A stretch of DNA of 64,000 bases from Alphaproteobacteria bacterium (GCA_024236055.1 JACKLF010000003.1:1-64000); one strand, 5' to 3'. Shown: positions 8,151 to 19,136, counted from the first letter of the stretch. The notes: generated from the sequence alone by a model not told the origin. A program made the numbers and translations.

Positions 8151-8188
8151 AAAGAAAAAAGAAGAGGGAGCCGTGTGGCTCCCTCTTC
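8151..8188 (-). terminator. Rho-independent terminator of the hfa operon
   Basis: A 12-base-pair stem, GAAGAGGGAGCC (8161-8172) with GGCTCCCTCTTC (8177-8188), encloses a 4-base loop. On the minus strand it is followed directly by TTTTTTCTTT (8160 down to 8151). It lies 56 bases past the hfaD stop. Confidence 0.9.
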
Positions 8189-8243
8189 CCGTCCGGAACT
8201 CTTAATTTGCCCCTAAGAGCTCCGGCGCAACCCGGACGAACGA

Positions 8244-8984
8244 TCAGTTCGTGTTGTAGTGGATGATCTGCGAGGTGTTGCCGATCGCGCTGGAGGACAG
8301 GCCCACGCTGCCGCCGACATTGAACATGTTGGCCTGCACGTTGGAGACCACGCCCGAATTGTTCAGCTGCTTGGACATGATCGGGAAGTTCGGGGCGTTG
8401 GAGTCCGCCTCGAAGCTGTTGCCCAGCGACGAGCCCTGGATCACCGCATCGCCGGCGATGTTGGTGATGTTGGTCTTGATGCTCGAATAGGGATCGGTGG
8501 CGTGACATTCCTGGTTGGAGCGCACGGCCGTCAGTGTCGGGTCGGTCGAGACCGAGGCGCCGTTGCACAGCACCTGGTTGGAGATGCCCACGCCGCCCCA
8601 CACATTGTTGGCGTCCATGTTGATGTTGGAGCCGATGTTGGACTGCGGCCCGACGATCTGGTTGTTCTGGACCCGCGTGTTGTTCATCGTGGTGATGTCG
8701 ATCATGTTGCCGGCCGCGGCGCCCTGGCCGACAAGATCGCCGCCCACGGTGTCGAAGCTGCCGTTCAGGTTCGACCAGTTGGTGTTCAGGTTGACCTGGC
8801 CGTTGATGATCTGGCTGCCCGAGCCGGACTGGCTGTTGGTCTGGCCTGCGCCGCCCGACCAGGACGAACCGTCATTCCAGGTGCCGTACTGGCCCCCGGC
8901 GAAGGCGGGCGAGAAGGGCAGGGCTGCGATGGCCGTGGCGGCCAGGAGGGTCTTAAGACTGAAAGTCTTGATGCGGGATTTCAT
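8244..8984 (-). CDS. hfaD: Holdfast anchor protein, HfaD-like
   Basis: A 246-residue exported protein with a signal peptide of about 29 residues ending SPAFA. The mature part is rich in Asn, Ser, Gly and Thr, with repeated short beta segments such as NMIDITTMNNTRVQNNQI and GDAVIQGSSLGNSFEADS, as expected of a fibrous surface protein. It is the last gene of an hfaA-hfaB-hfaD order. In Caulobacter these proteins anchor the polysaccharide holdfast to the cell pole, with HfaD at the outer surface. The name rests mainly on gene order and composition. The start has AGGAG 8 bases upstream, and a strong terminator follows. Confidence 0.75.
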   Translation of the reverse strand: MKSRIKTFSLKTLLAATAIAALPFSPAFAGGQYGTWNDGSSWSGGAGQTNSQSGSGSQIINGQVNLNTNWSNLNGSFDTVGGDLVGQGAAAGNMIDITTMNNTRVQNNQIVGPQSNIGSNINMDANNVWGGVGISNQVLCNGASVSTDPTLTAVRSNQECHATDPYSSIKTNITNIAGDAVIQGSSLGNSFEADSNAPNFPIMSKQLNNSGVVSNVQANMFNVGGSVGLSSSAIGNTSQIIHYNTN

Positions 8985-9060
8985 GGGAGGGGCTCCTGAT
9001 GAAGAATTGGGTTGCGTTTGTGTCTGCTGTGCTGGTCCCGTTGGGTGTCAAACCAGGGGG

Positions 9061-10134
9061 TTATTCCATTCCACCGCGAAGGCGCATGTTGCCGACGGGG
9101 TCATTGCCCGAGTAGCCGGCATAGGCGCTGCCGCGGCCGTAATAGGCAGGCGGCGGGGCGTAGTAGACCTGCTGCTGCGGATAATAGGGCTGGGGCTGAT
9201 AGGGCGCCGGCGCCGGGGCATAGGCCGGACCCTGATAGGGACCGTAATAGCCTTCACGCAGCGGATCGGCCGCATTGTTCAGCGGGATCGAGCAGGAGGC
9301 GCCCGGCGCGCGATAGATGCGGGTGATCATTTCCAGCACTGCGCGTTCGATGACCGAGCGCACCGCAAGCTGGATCGGCTCCAGCGCGCTTTCGCCGGCG
9401 CTGATGTCGAAGAAGTTGGTGCCCAGGAAGTCGAACACGCCCGCCGAGATCTGGCGGCCGATGATCTGCTTCTGGTAGCTGATCACGTCGGCCACTTCCA
9501 GCGTGTTGGTGTTCACCAGGCGCATGTCCAGGCCGACATTCATCACATAGAGGCTGCCGCTGACCGTGCCGGTGGTGGCATTGGTGGCGGTGCCGCCGCC
9601 ATTGCCGCCGGCATTCTCGGAGCGGATGTTGAAGTTCAGTTCGGTGATGCCGCCGACGATGTAATAGTCGGAGCCGGGGATCGAGCCGGCCAGGATCTTG
9701 CGATAGTCGCCGGGCTCGGGATGGGGATGCTGGTCGTCGCCGATCAGCTTGTTGTTGGCGTATTTCAGCTCCATCTCGGCGACGGACGTGTCGAAGCGTT
9801 CGACCATGTGCACGCCGGCCTTGGAAAGGGCGCTCATCGCCATCAGCGCGGCGCCCGCGGTGACCTTGCGGCCCGAACCGTCGGCTTCGGTCTTGCCGGT
9901 ATAGTCGGCGATCTGGCCCACCGCGATGCGCACCGGGCGCTGGCGGACGAAGCCGGCCATGCAGCGCAGGGCGGCCGAATAGGGTGTCTCGTTGCTGATC
10001 ACCGGCGCGCCGCCGATGGGGGCGGTGTAGCGGCCGATCGAGTCGGGGGTGGGGCTGATGCAGCCTTCCAGGGCAACGGCGGCCAGCAGAAAGACCAGCG
10101 GCTTCAGGAGATGTTTGCGTGCGCGGCGGGTCAT
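9061..10134 (-). CDS. hfaB: Holdfast anchor lipoprotein, CsgG/HfaB family
   Basis: A 357-residue CsgG-like protein. The N-terminal signal ends in LEGC, a lipobox with an unusual Glu before Gly-Cys, so it is probably an outer-membrane lipoprotein. The CsgG core covers about residues 30-285, including VRIAVGQIADYTGKTEADGSG, ADYYIVGG-like and LEVADVISYQKQI segments. CsgG proteins form the ring-shaped export pore for curli; HfaB is thought to play that part for HfaA and HfaD. The last 70 or so residues are an extra tail rich in Pro and Tyr (YYGPYQGPAYAPAP, then PQPYYPQQQVYY), possibly surface-exposed or wall-binding. The gene lies 24 bases after hfaA. Confidence 0.9.
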   Translation of the reverse strand: MTRRARKHLLKPLVFLLAAVALEGCISPTPDSIGRYTAPIGGAPVISNETPYSAALRCMAGFVRQRPVRIAVGQIADYTGKTEADGSGRKVTAGAALMAMSALSKAGVHMVERFDTSVAEMELKYANNKLIGDDQHPHPEPGDYRKILAGSIPGSDYYIVGGITELNFNIRSENAGGNGGGTATNATTGTVSGSLYVMNVGLDMRLVNTNTLEVADVISYQKQIIGRQISAGVFDFLGTNFFDISAGESALEPIQLAVRSVIERAVLEMITRIYRAPGASCSIPLNNAADPLREGYYGPYQGPAYAPAPAPYQPQPYYPQQQVYYAPPPAYYGRGSAYAGYSGNDPVGNMRLRGGME

Positions 10135-10158
10135 GGGAGGGGCTTCCCTTCTTCCTAC

Positions 10159-10560
10159 TTAGTTCGCGTTCAGGGCCGTGGTGGCCGTCTGGTTGCCTTT
10201 GTTGATCTGCGTCGAGTCGATGATCGTTGTGTTGTGCGTTCCGACGACCGTCACGTTCAGCTGGTTGCCGATCGCATAGGCCTGTCCCACCGTCCCTGCA
10301 CCGCCCGTGCCAACTCCGCCGGCATAGGAGTTCGCATATTGCGAACCGCTGGACTGGCTGTAGATCGAGGGCGTGACCTGGCCGTTGACCATGGTCAGGT
10401 TCCCGTACTGGTCCCGCATGGAGTAGTTGGAGGTCTGGTTCTGGGTTGTCGCGCCATAGCCGTTGTACATGGCCGAATTGTCCCAGGCCCCGGCCAGCGC
10501 GGGTGTCGCGAAGGCGGATGCGGCCAGGACTGTGGCGAGAATCTTCCAGGAATGGGTCAT
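10159..10560 (-). CDS. hfaA: Holdfast anchor protein HfaA
   Basis: A small exported protein of 133 residues with a signal peptide of 23 residues (ATPALA). The mature part has YSMRDQYGNLTMVNGQ followed by Ser/Gly/Gln-rich repeats and AIGNQLNVTVVGTHNTTIID, a pattern shared with HfaA and loosely with curli-type fibre subunits. HfaA forms heat-stable multimers at the holdfast site. I placed the start at 10560 because upstream codons read into the promoter and lack a signal sequence. It is the first gene of the operon and sits about 25 bases downstream of the predicted sigma54 start site. Confidence 0.88.
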   Translation of the reverse strand: MTHSWKILATVLAASAFATPALAGAWDNSAMYNGYGATTQNQTSNYSMRDQYGNLTMVNGQVTPSIYSQSSGSQYANSYAGGVGTGGAGTVGQAYAIGNQLNVTVVGTHNTTIIDSTQINKGNQTATTALNAN

Positions 10561-10595
10561 GTGCTGTGGCTTTCCAAATCTGTTGCCAGGACAGG

Positions 10596-10611
10596 AGCAA
10601 TGGCCATGCCA
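10596..10611 (-). promoter_or_regulatory. Sigma54 (RpoN) promoter for hfaABD
   Basis: On the minus strand TGGCATGGCCATTGCT matches the -24/-12 consensus (TGGCAC N5 TTGCW), with exactly 10 bases between the GG and GC dinucleotides. A start near 10585 would leave a leader of about 25 bases before the hfaA ATG. No enhancer-binding activator gene is present in the window. Confidence 0.6.
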
Positions 10612-10865
10612 GTTCTTAATCGCCGTTAGGAATTGGCTGTCCCGGCACGGCACGCCGGGGGCGCAAAAGGCGCGCAAAGCCCGAGATTTTGAAAGTTAAC
10701 GCCGGAGCGGTCATTGCAGCCGGGGCGCCGCGTGGGTGGCCCGGCATTGCCGCGACAGGGCCGTTCGGGGCGTCCTTTGCGGGCACGGATCGGTGCCGGG
10801 GCGGGCGCGATCTGTTTCAGCGCGGCACAGGTTGGCGGCGCGCCAATTCGCCCTTATGTACGGGC
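10612..10865. other. Intergenic region between hfaA and the rhomboid gene
   Basis: This divergent spacer holds no convincing gene. The hfa upstream activating region should lie here. A GTTAAC at 10695 and a TTAA/TTAG pair at 10616-10629 resemble CtrA half-sites, but the pair has a 6-base rather than 7-base spacing. No promoter for the rhomboid gene stands out. Confidence 0.4.
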
Positions 10866-11588
10866 ATGGCCTTCCTGCAGTCGGCGCCGCCGCGCCAGCC
10901 CATCTTTCGCGCGCCGTCCGTCGTCCTGTGGCTGATCGGGGGGCTGGCGGCCGCCCATGCCGCCCGGGTCATGGGGCCGCCCGCGCGTTCACTGGCCTTG
11001 ATCGAACAGTTCGCCTTCGTGCCCGCGCGCTACAGCCGTGCCTTTCTGGACAGCCACATGGCCCAGGCTGGTTCATTCTGGGACCAGGCGGTGCCCTTCG
11101 TCTCCTATATGGCGCTGCATAATGACTTCACCCACCTGGCGGTGAACTGCCTGTGGCTGCTGGCCTTCGGGCCCACGGTGGCGCGCCGCTTCGGCGCCTC
11201 GCTGTTCCTTATATTCTTTGTTGTGTGCGGGGTGGCCGGAGCGGCCACGCACCTGGCCTTCAACTGGGGCAGTCCGGTGCCGGTGATCGGTGCGTCGGGC
11301 GCGATTTCGGGGCTGATGGCGGCAGCGGTGCGGATGCTGCCCCAGATCGCGCCCTGGGCGGTTCCCGGCGAGGCGCCGCTGGCGCCGATCTTCTCGCGCC
11401 AGATCCTGGTGTTCACGGGCGTATGGGCCGCCATCAACCTGCTGGTCGGCGTGACCGGGCTGGGATTTGGCGGCGAGACCGGCCAGATCGCCTGGCAGGC
11501 GCATCTGGGCGGCTTTATCGCCGGGCTGTTTCTGTGCGGGTTGTTCGACCGCCTGCGCCCGCGCGGCCAGGGCCTGCCGTTGGAATGA
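10866..11588 (+). CDS. Rhomboid family intramembrane serine protease
   Basis: A 240-residue polytopic membrane protein. The catalytic serine is Ser144 in IGASGAISGL (GxSG in a transmembrane helix) and the catalytic histidine is His213 in QAHLGGFIAG. The HNDFTHLAVN segment (residues 85-94) carries the His and Asn that help form the oxyanion site. Rhomboids cut single-pass membrane proteins within the bilayer, and the substrate is unknown. I start at ATG 10866; the upstream in-frame stretch has no hydrophobic character and no ribosome site. Confidence 0.9.
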   Translation: MAFLQSAPPRQPIFRAPSVVLWLIGGLAAAHAARVMGPPARSLALIEQFAFVPARYSRAFLDSHMAQAGSFWDQAVPFVSYMALHNDFTHLAVNCLWLLAFGPTVARRFGASLFLIFFVVCGVAGAATHLAFNWGSPVPVIGASGAISGLMAAAVRMLPQIAPWAVPGEAPLAPIFSRQILVFTGVWAAINLLVGVTGLGFGGETGQIAWQAHLGGFIAGLFLCGLFDRLRPRGQGLPLE

Positions 11589-11690
11589 GCGGCTTTCGCT
11601 GGAATAAGGCGCATTGTTAAGGCGCACTATTAAGACTGGCGAGCGGGCGCGGGCCGGCATTAGGCTGGTTTGAACCAGAGGGACCGGCCT

Positions 11691-12629
11691 TTGAGACCTC
11701 GCATCCCCACACACATGACAGGTCTGCTGCTGGCGTTAACGCTGCTGGCGGGTTCGGCCCGGGCGCAGGATGCTGCCAGGGACGCGGCCAAAGATGTTGA
11801 GAGCGTCACCGTCAACGGCACGCGCGACCGCCAGGTGATCGACACGTTCGTCAAGAACCTGGCCGCGCCTGCGCATCTGAGCGGCAAGATCACCCGCTGG
11901 GAGGATGGCGTTTGTCCCATCACGGTGGGTCTGCGGTCCGAAGCCACCAGATTCGTCAGCGATCGCCTGAAGGCTGTGGCCAAGGAGGTCGGTGCGCCGG
12001 TGGGCCGGCCCGGCTGCACGCCCAATATCGAGATCGTCTTCACCACCGATCCGCAGGGTTTGATGAACACGGTGCGCAAGGAGCGGCCCCAGCTTCTGGG
12101 CTTTGCCTATACCACCCACCAGATGGACGAACTGGCGAAAGTCACCCGGCCGATCCAGGCCTGGTACACCACCCAGACCCGCGACCTGCACGGCCACCCC
12201 ACCATCGACCTGGCCCATCACAGCGGGCCGGGCATCGAAATCTCCTGCCCGCCCATGATCTGCTACTATCCCGACGCCAACGCGGTCGCGGTCACCGGCG
12301 AGAAGCTGGGCGATGGCACCCGCAGCGATTTTTACCATGTGATCGTGGCGGCCGATCCCACGAAGCTGGTCGACTATTCCATCGGGTCGATCGCTGACGC
12401 GGTGGTCCTGCTGGCGCTGTCGCATGTTGCCGCCCCCGACGCCTGCCAGCCGCTGGCCAGCATCATCAACCTGACGGTGCCCGGCTGCAGCCAGGTGGCC
12501 GACGAACTCAGCGCCAACGACCTGGCCTTCCTGCGCGGGCTTTACAGCCGGATGCGGCCGGCGCGCGCGCCCAGCTTCCAGCGGGACCAGATCGCTTCGC
12601 AGATCCAGATCGATACGGCGGGGCGCTGA
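11691..12629 (+). CDS. Exported protein of unknown function
   Basis: A protein of about 312 residues with a signal peptide ending ARAQ. I do not recognise the family with confidence. The layout QVIDTFVKNLAAP, ITRWEDGVCPITVG, then PNIEIVFTTDPQGLM and LSHVAAPDACQPLASIINLTVPGC resembles secreted putative peptidase-like proteins of sphingomonads and caulobacters (DUF2927-like at best). Four cysteines could form two disulfides. The TTG at 11691 is preferred because AGAGGGA lies 7 bases before it; TTG 11670 and ATG 11715 are alternatives. The stop lies 1 base from the end of the convergent RND gene. Confidence 0.7.
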   Translation: MRPRIPTHMTGLLLALTLLAGSARAQDAARDAAKDVESVTVNGTRDRQVIDTFVKNLAAPAHLSGKITRWEDGVCPITVGLRSEATRFVSDRLKAVAKEVGAPVGRPGCTPNIEIVFTTDPQGLMNTVRKERPQLLGFAYTTHQMDELAKVTRPIQAWYTTQTRDLHGHPTIDLAHHSGPGIEISCPPMICYYPDANAVAVTGEKLGDGTRSDFYHVIVAADPTKLVDYSIGSIADAVVLLALSHVAAPDACQPLASIINLTVPGCSQVADELSANDLAFLRGLYSRMRPARAPSFQRDQIASQIQIDTAGR

Positions 12630-12630
12630 C

Positions 12631-15600
12631 CTATTCGGCCGGGGCGGGATAGCCTTCCGATTCGCCGCCGCGCGGCTGGGTGCGTTTGGCCAGCCGGTCC
12701 AGGTAGGTATAGATCACCGGCGTGATGTAGAGCGTCAGCAGCTGCGACAAGAGCAGGCCGCCCGCCACGCACAGGCCCAGCGGGCGGCGCGATTCCGCCC
12801 CTACGCCGCTGCCGAAGGCGATCGGCAGGGTGCCCATCATGGCGGCCATGGTGGTCATCATGATCGGACGGAAGCGGATGATCGCGGCCTCGCGGATCGC
12901 CTGTTCGGGGCTGACGCTGGTGTCGCTGCGCTGCCGGTGCAGCGCGAAGTCGATCATCATGATCGCGTTCTTCTTCACGATGCCGATCAGCATGATCATG
13001 CCGACAAAGGCGTAGAGGGTCAGCGGCAGCCCGGCGATGAACAGGGTCAGCAGCGCGCCGACCGCGGCGCTGGGCAGGCCCGACAGGATGGTCAGCGGGT
13101 GGATGAAGCTCTCATACAGGATGCCCAGCACGATATAGACCACGATGATCGCGATCAGCAGCAGTTCGGGCATGTTGGCGGTGGCGGTCTGGAAGGCGCC
13201 GGCGGTGCCCTGGAAGCTGCCCTGGATGGTGGCGGGCACATCGACTTCGCGGCTGGCCTTTTCGATGCCGGTCACCGCGTCGCTCAGCGAATAGCCGGCC
13301 GCCAGGTCGAAGGAGATGGTCACCGACGGCACCTGGCCGCTGTGGTTGACCGACAGCGGCATGGTGCTGACTTCCTGGTGGGTGACCGCGCTCAGCGGGA
13401 CCAGGTTGCCGTTGCTTGAGGTGATGTAGAGGGTCCGCAGCGAGCTGGGGTTCTTCTGGTATTCGGGCAGCAGCTCCAGCATCACCTGGTACTGGTCAGA
13501 CGCAGCATAGATCTGCGACACGCGCTGACCGCCAAAGGCATAGCCCATCGCGTTCTCGATCTGGGCCGGGGTCACGCCCAGCGCGGCGGCGCGGTCGCGG
13601 TCGATCTTGACCTCGACCGAGGGCGCGGCACGGTCATAGTCGCTGTTGACGCCGACAAAGCCCGGCACGGTCCGCAGCTTGTTGACCAGTTCGGTGGACA
13701 CGTCCTGCAGCTGATGGATGTCCAGGCCCTGCAGCGTGTACTGGTAGCTGGAGCGCGAACCGCGGCCGCCGATGCGGATCGAGGGCGGGTTCTGGATGAA
13801 GACGTTGATGCCGGTCAGGTTGTTCAGCCGGGCGCGCAGGTGGCGCGCGATCTGGTCGGCATTGTAGCGGCGCTCCTCATACGGCTTGAGCATGATGGAG
13901 ATGTCGGCGCCATTGGCGCCCGCCCCGTCGGAGCCGACGCGCACCATGCCGCCTTCCACGTCGGGGTCGGAATCGATGATGTCGCCGACCTGGCGGGCAT
14001 AGGCGACCATGCGCTCATAGGAGGTGCCGTTGGCCGCCTGGACCGAGGCGCGCAGCATGCCGGTATCGTCGCTGGGCAGGAAGTCCTGGGGCATCACGAC
14101 GAACAGCCCGGCGCTGGCCACCAGCGAGGCCACGAACAGGCCCAGGATCACGCGCTTGTGGCCCAGGCTCCAGTTCAGGCTGCGGTTATAGGCATCCTGC
14201 ATGCTGTTGAAGGTGTTTTCGCTCCAGCGATAGAAGGCGTTGTGCTTCTGGCCCGCCTCGGACTTAAGCATGCGCGCGCACAGCATCGGCGTCAGGGTGA
14301 CCGAGATCACGCCCGAGAACAGGATGGCGATGATGATGGTGACGGCGAATTCGTGCAGCAGCCGGCCGACCACCCCGCCCATGAAGACGATCGGGATGAA
14401 CACCGCCGCCAGGGACACGGTCATCGACAGGATGGTGAAGCCGATTTCGCGCGAACCGTTGATCGCCGCCGTATAGGGCTTTTCGCCGTTTTCCACGTGG
14501 CGCACGATATTCTCGAGCATCACGATGGCGTCGTCGACCACGAAGCCGACCGACAGGGTCAGCGCCATCAGCGACAGGTTGTCGAGGTTGTAGCCCATCA
14601 GCGACATGCCGGCGAAGGTGCCGATCACCGCGATGGGCAGCGCCAGCGACGGAATGATGGTCGCCGAAACCTTTCGCAGGAAGACGAAGATCACGCCCAC
14701 CACGAGCGCGGCGGCGATCATCAGCGTCATCTGCACGTCGGCGACCGAGGCGCGGATCGTGTCGGAGCGGTCGTGGCGGATGGTCAGGTCGATGCCGGCG
14801 GGCAGGATCGCCTGGAACTGGGGCAGGACGTTCTTGACCTCGTTGACCACCGCGATGGTGTTGGAGCCGGGCTGGCGCATGATCGCCACGGTGATGGCGC
14901 GCTGGCCGTGCCACCAGTTGCCCTGGCGCGGATCGTCGGTGGCGTCGACCACGTCGGCGACGTCGCCCAGGCGCACGGGTGCGCCCTTGGAATAGGCGAT
15001 GATCTGCTTGCGGAAGGCAGCGGCGTCGTTGAGCTGGCCTTCGGTGTGGATGATATGGGCGTCGGTGGCGCCGTTCAGCGCGCCGGTGGCCTGGTTGACG
15101 TTGGTGTTCTGGATCGCGTTGGCCAGCGTGTCGATGCCGATGCCGCGCGCGGCCAGCTTGTTGGGGTCGGCCTGGATGCGCACCGCATACTTGGCCGCGC
15201 CGAAGACATTGACCTGGGCAACGCCGTCAAGCGTCGAAAGCTGGCGCGCCAGAAGCGAGTCGGCATAGCGGTCGACCTCGGTCAGCGGCAGGGTGGTGGA
15301 GCTGAGCGCCAGGAACAGGATCGGGATGTCCGCCGGATTGACCTTGCGGAAGGTCGGCGGGCTGGGCATCGATCGCGGCAACTGCCGCGTGGCGCTGGAT
15401 ATGGCGGCCTGGACGTCCTGTGCGGCGCCGTCGATGCTTCGGTCCAGCTTGAACTGGATGGTGATGCGGGTCGAACCCTGCGAGCTCGACGAGGTCATGG
15501 AGTCGATGCCCGGCACGGTGGAGAAGGCGTTTTCCAGCGGCGCGGCGACGGCCGAACCCATCGTTTCCGGGTCGGCGCCGGGCAGGCTGGCGAAGACCTG

Positions 15601-15735
15601 GATGGTGGGGAAGTCGACGTTGGGCAGTTCGCTGACCGGCAGCGAGGCATAGCCGACCGCGCCAAAGATCACGAGCGCGGCCATGACCAGCGTGGTCATG
15701 ACCGGGTAGTCGATAAAGCGGCGTGAGATGTTCAT
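12631..15735 (-). CDS. RND efflux pump, MdtB/MdtC-type inner-membrane transporter
   Basis: A 1034-residue HAE1-family RND transporter, the length expected of the group. It shows the amino-terminal MNISRRFIDYPVMTTLVMAAL helix, two large periplasmic loops, and the proton-relay helix 4 segment LSVGFVVDDAIVMLEN with the paired aspartates. The carboxy half repeats the layout with GIVKKNAIMMIDFAL. MdtBC-like pumps export bile salts, novobiocin and similar compounds. Only one transporter gene is present, so it would work as a homotrimer with the adaptor encoded just upstream. No outer-membrane channel gene is nearby. The start overlaps the adaptor stop by 4 bases. Confidence 0.94.
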   Translation of the reverse strand: MNISRRFIDYPVMTTLVMAALVIFGAVGYASLPVSELPNVDFPTIQVFASLPGADPETMGSAVAAPLENAFSTVPGIDSMTSSSSQGSTRITIQFKLDRSIDGAAQDVQAAISSATRQLPRSMPSPPTFRKVNPADIPILFLALSSTTLPLTEVDRYADSLLARQLSTLDGVAQVNVFGAAKYAVRIQADPNKLAARGIGIDTLANAIQNTNVNQATGALNGATDAHIIHTEGQLNDAAAFRKQIIAYSKGAPVRLGDVADVVDATDDPRQGNWWHGQRAITVAIMRQPGSNTIAVVNEVKNVLPQFQAILPAGIDLTIRHDRSDTIRASVADVQMTLMIAAALVVGVIFVFLRKVSATIIPSLALPIAVIGTFAGMSLMGYNLDNLSLMALTLSVGFVVDDAIVMLENIVRHVENGEKPYTAAINGSREIGFTILSMTVSLAAVFIPIVFMGGVVGRLLHEFAVTIIIAILFSGVISVTLTPMLCARMLKSEAGQKHNAFYRWSENTFNSMQDAYNRSLNWSLGHKRVILGLFVASLVASAGLFVVMPQDFLPSDDTGMLRASVQAANGTSYERMVAYARQVGDIIDSDPDVEGGMVRVGSDGAGANGADISIMLKPYEERRYNADQIARHLRARLNNLTGINVFIQNPPSIRIGGRGSRSSYQYTLQGLDIHQLQDVSTELVNKLRTVPGFVGVNSDYDRAAPSVEVKIDRDRAAALGVTPAQIENAMGYAFGGQRVSQIYAASDQYQVMLELLPEYQKNPSSLRTLYITSSNGNLVPLSAVTHQEVSTMPLSVNHSGQVPSVTISFDLAAGYSLSDAVTGIEKASREVDVPATIQGSFQGTAGAFQTATANMPELLLIAIIVVYIVLGILYESFIHPLTILSGLPSAAVGALLTLFIAGLPLTLYAFVGMIMLIGIVKKNAIMMIDFALHRQRSDTSVSPEQAIREAAIIRFRPIMMTTMAAMMGTLPIAFGSGVGAESRRPLGLCVAGGLLLSQLLTLYITPVIYTYLDRLAKRTQPRGGESEGYPAPAE

Positions 15736-16922
15736 GACGTCCTGCGCTTGGGAGACCTTGCATCCGCGCCGGCCTTGTTGCCGCGCGCACCTTCCACTTC
15801 AACCGCCGCGCCCGGCACGATGCGCAGCTGGCCGTCCGTCACCACCTGCTCGCCGACCGCCAGCTTGCCCGAGACCGCCGCGGTGGTGCTGTTGTCGAAC
15901 AGCACCTTGACCGGCTTGAGCATCGCGCGGCCGTCCTGCACGGCATAGACATAGGAACCGTCCGGCCCCTCATTGACCGCGTCATGCGGCACGATGGTGG
16001 CGTCGGCGATGGAGTTCAGCTCCACCACCACATCGACAAGCTGGCCCGGGACCAGCGACATGTCGGTGTTGGGGAAGGTGGCGCGCAGTTCGATCGTGCC
16101 GGTGGAGCCGACAACGGCATTGCCGATGAAGTCGACCGGCGCGCTGAGCGTCTTGCCGTCACCGCCCTCCAGATGGATGGTCGCCACCAGGCCCTGGCCA
16201 TGCTGGCGCGCCTGGATGCGCGGCAGGTCGGACTGGGGCAGCGAGAAGGACACTTTCACCGGCTGGATCTCGTTGATCTGCACCAGCGGCGTGGCGTTGG
16301 TCGAGGCGGTGGAGGCGGCCACCATGTTGCCCGGCTGGATCAGGATCGGGCCGGTCTTGCCGTTCACCGGCGCGTAGATTTTGGTGAATTGCAGGTTCAG
16401 CAGCGCCGCTTCCGCCGTCGCCTTGGCTTCCAGATAGGACGCCTCGGCATCGTCGGCATCCTGGGGCGCAATCGCATTCTGGCTCAGAAGGCGCTTGTAG
16501 CGTTCGGCCTTGGCCTTGGCGCTGGCCAGCGAGGCCTTGGCGTTGTCATAGCTTGCCTGATAGGGGCGCGGGTCGATCTGGAACAGCAGGTCGCCCTGCT
16601 TGACCATCTGGCCTTCCTTGAAGAAGGCCTTGACCAGCTGGCCCTGCACGCGGGTGTTGATCAGGACGGTGGAGTTGGCCACCACCGTGCCGATGGTGCG
16701 TTCGATCACCGGCATGGTGGCCTGGGTGACCTTGGCGACCCGAACCGACGGCGCCTGGGCGCGGCGCGGGCCCGTGGCCGCGCCTTCGTGATTCCAGTAC
16801 CAGAACCCGCCAAGGACCAGAATCAGGCTGGCAACGCCGACCCAGAGCGCCGTGCCCGGGCGCCGGGCCTTGTGCGCGGCACTGGCCTGCTGTTCAGGGA
16901 ACGGGTCCATCTGCATGTTCAT
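15732..16922 (-). CDS. RND efflux periplasmic adaptor (MdtA/HlyD family)
   Basis: A 396-residue membrane-fusion protein. One transmembrane anchor (about residues 28-45, ALWVGVASLILVLGGFWYW) is followed by a lipoyl half-motif (VLINTRVQGQLVKAFFKEGQ), a helical hairpin rich in Ala/Lys/Glu, the second lipoyl half (YAPVNGKTGPILIQPGNMV) and beta-barrel and membrane-proximal domains with PHDAVNEGPDGSYVYAV. It links the inner-membrane pump to an outer-membrane channel. ATG 16922 is preferred over TTG 16946 because an AGGA lies about 10 bases upstream. The first two genes of the pump operon are translationally coupled. Confidence 0.93.
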   Translation of the reverse strand: MNMQMDPFPEQQASAAHKARRPGTALWVGVASLILVLGGFWYWNHEGAATGPRRAQAPSVRVAKVTQATMPVIERTIGTVVANSTVLINTRVQGQLVKAFFKEGQMVKQGDLLFQIDPRPYQASYDNAKASLASAKAKAERYKRLLSQNAIAPQDADDAEASYLEAKATAEAALLNLQFTKIYAPVNGKTGPILIQPGNMVAASTASTNATPLVQINEIQPVKVSFSLPQSDLPRIQARQHGQGLVATIHLEGGDGKTLSAPVDFIGNAVVGSTGTIELRATFPNTDMSLVPGQLVDVVVELNSIADATIVPHDAVNEGPDGSYVYAVQDGRAMLKPVKVLFDNSTTAAVSGKLAVGEQVVTDGQLRIVPGAAVEVEGARGNKAGADARSPKRRTS

Positions 16923-16950
16923 GATACTTTTTTCCTGATGTATCAAATAC
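16922..16950. promoter_or_regulatory. Inverted repeats over the efflux operon leader
   Basis: TGATAC (16922-16927) and GTATCA (16940-16945) are inverted with 12 bases between them, and an overlapping GTATCAAATAC (16940-16950) is itself a near-palindrome. Together they cover the leader and start codon of the adaptor gene, the usual place for a TetR-type operator, but no regulator gene adjoins. Confidence 0.3.
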
Positions 16951-17315
16951 TTACTATGACTTTTGCGAGGCCGGACGGCCCCCCAGGCTCAATCCGGCAT
17001 GTCCCTGGGTCCACGATGTTCACAGGAGACGGGGTGCCGGTTCTGTTGCGCCAAGCCGGATCTTTGCGCCCCTGGCGCACGACCCGGACCGCGGGGGCGG
17101 TCTTGATGCAGGCCTTTTATACGCCAGAAACGTCTCACAATTGTCCCGGATTTAAAAAGGGGGAATTGGTATAAAGCACTGAAAAGAAAGGAAAATATAC
17201 GACATTTTGACGAGATTGTGACAGCCGTGGCCGCGCTCTTTGTTGCCCCGCAGCAATGCCCTGTCTATAAGCCGCCAACTTTCGCGCCGCATCTCACTCC
17301 GACACGGGCTGTTCC
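16951..17315. other. Divergent promoter region between the efflux operon and typA
   Basis: This stretch includes an AT-rich part (about 17135-17220) unlike the surrounding DNA, probably containing the promoters of one or both genes. I see no open frame with support, no RNA gene, and no clear -35/-10 pair that I would assign. Confidence 0.4.

Positions 17316-19133
<1,818 letters not shown>

Positions 19134-19136
<3 letters not shown>

Noticed and set aside
10616..10629. CtrA box upstream of hfaA
   Set aside because: The TTAA/TTAG half-sites are 6 rather than 7 bases apart and the second half is imperfect.
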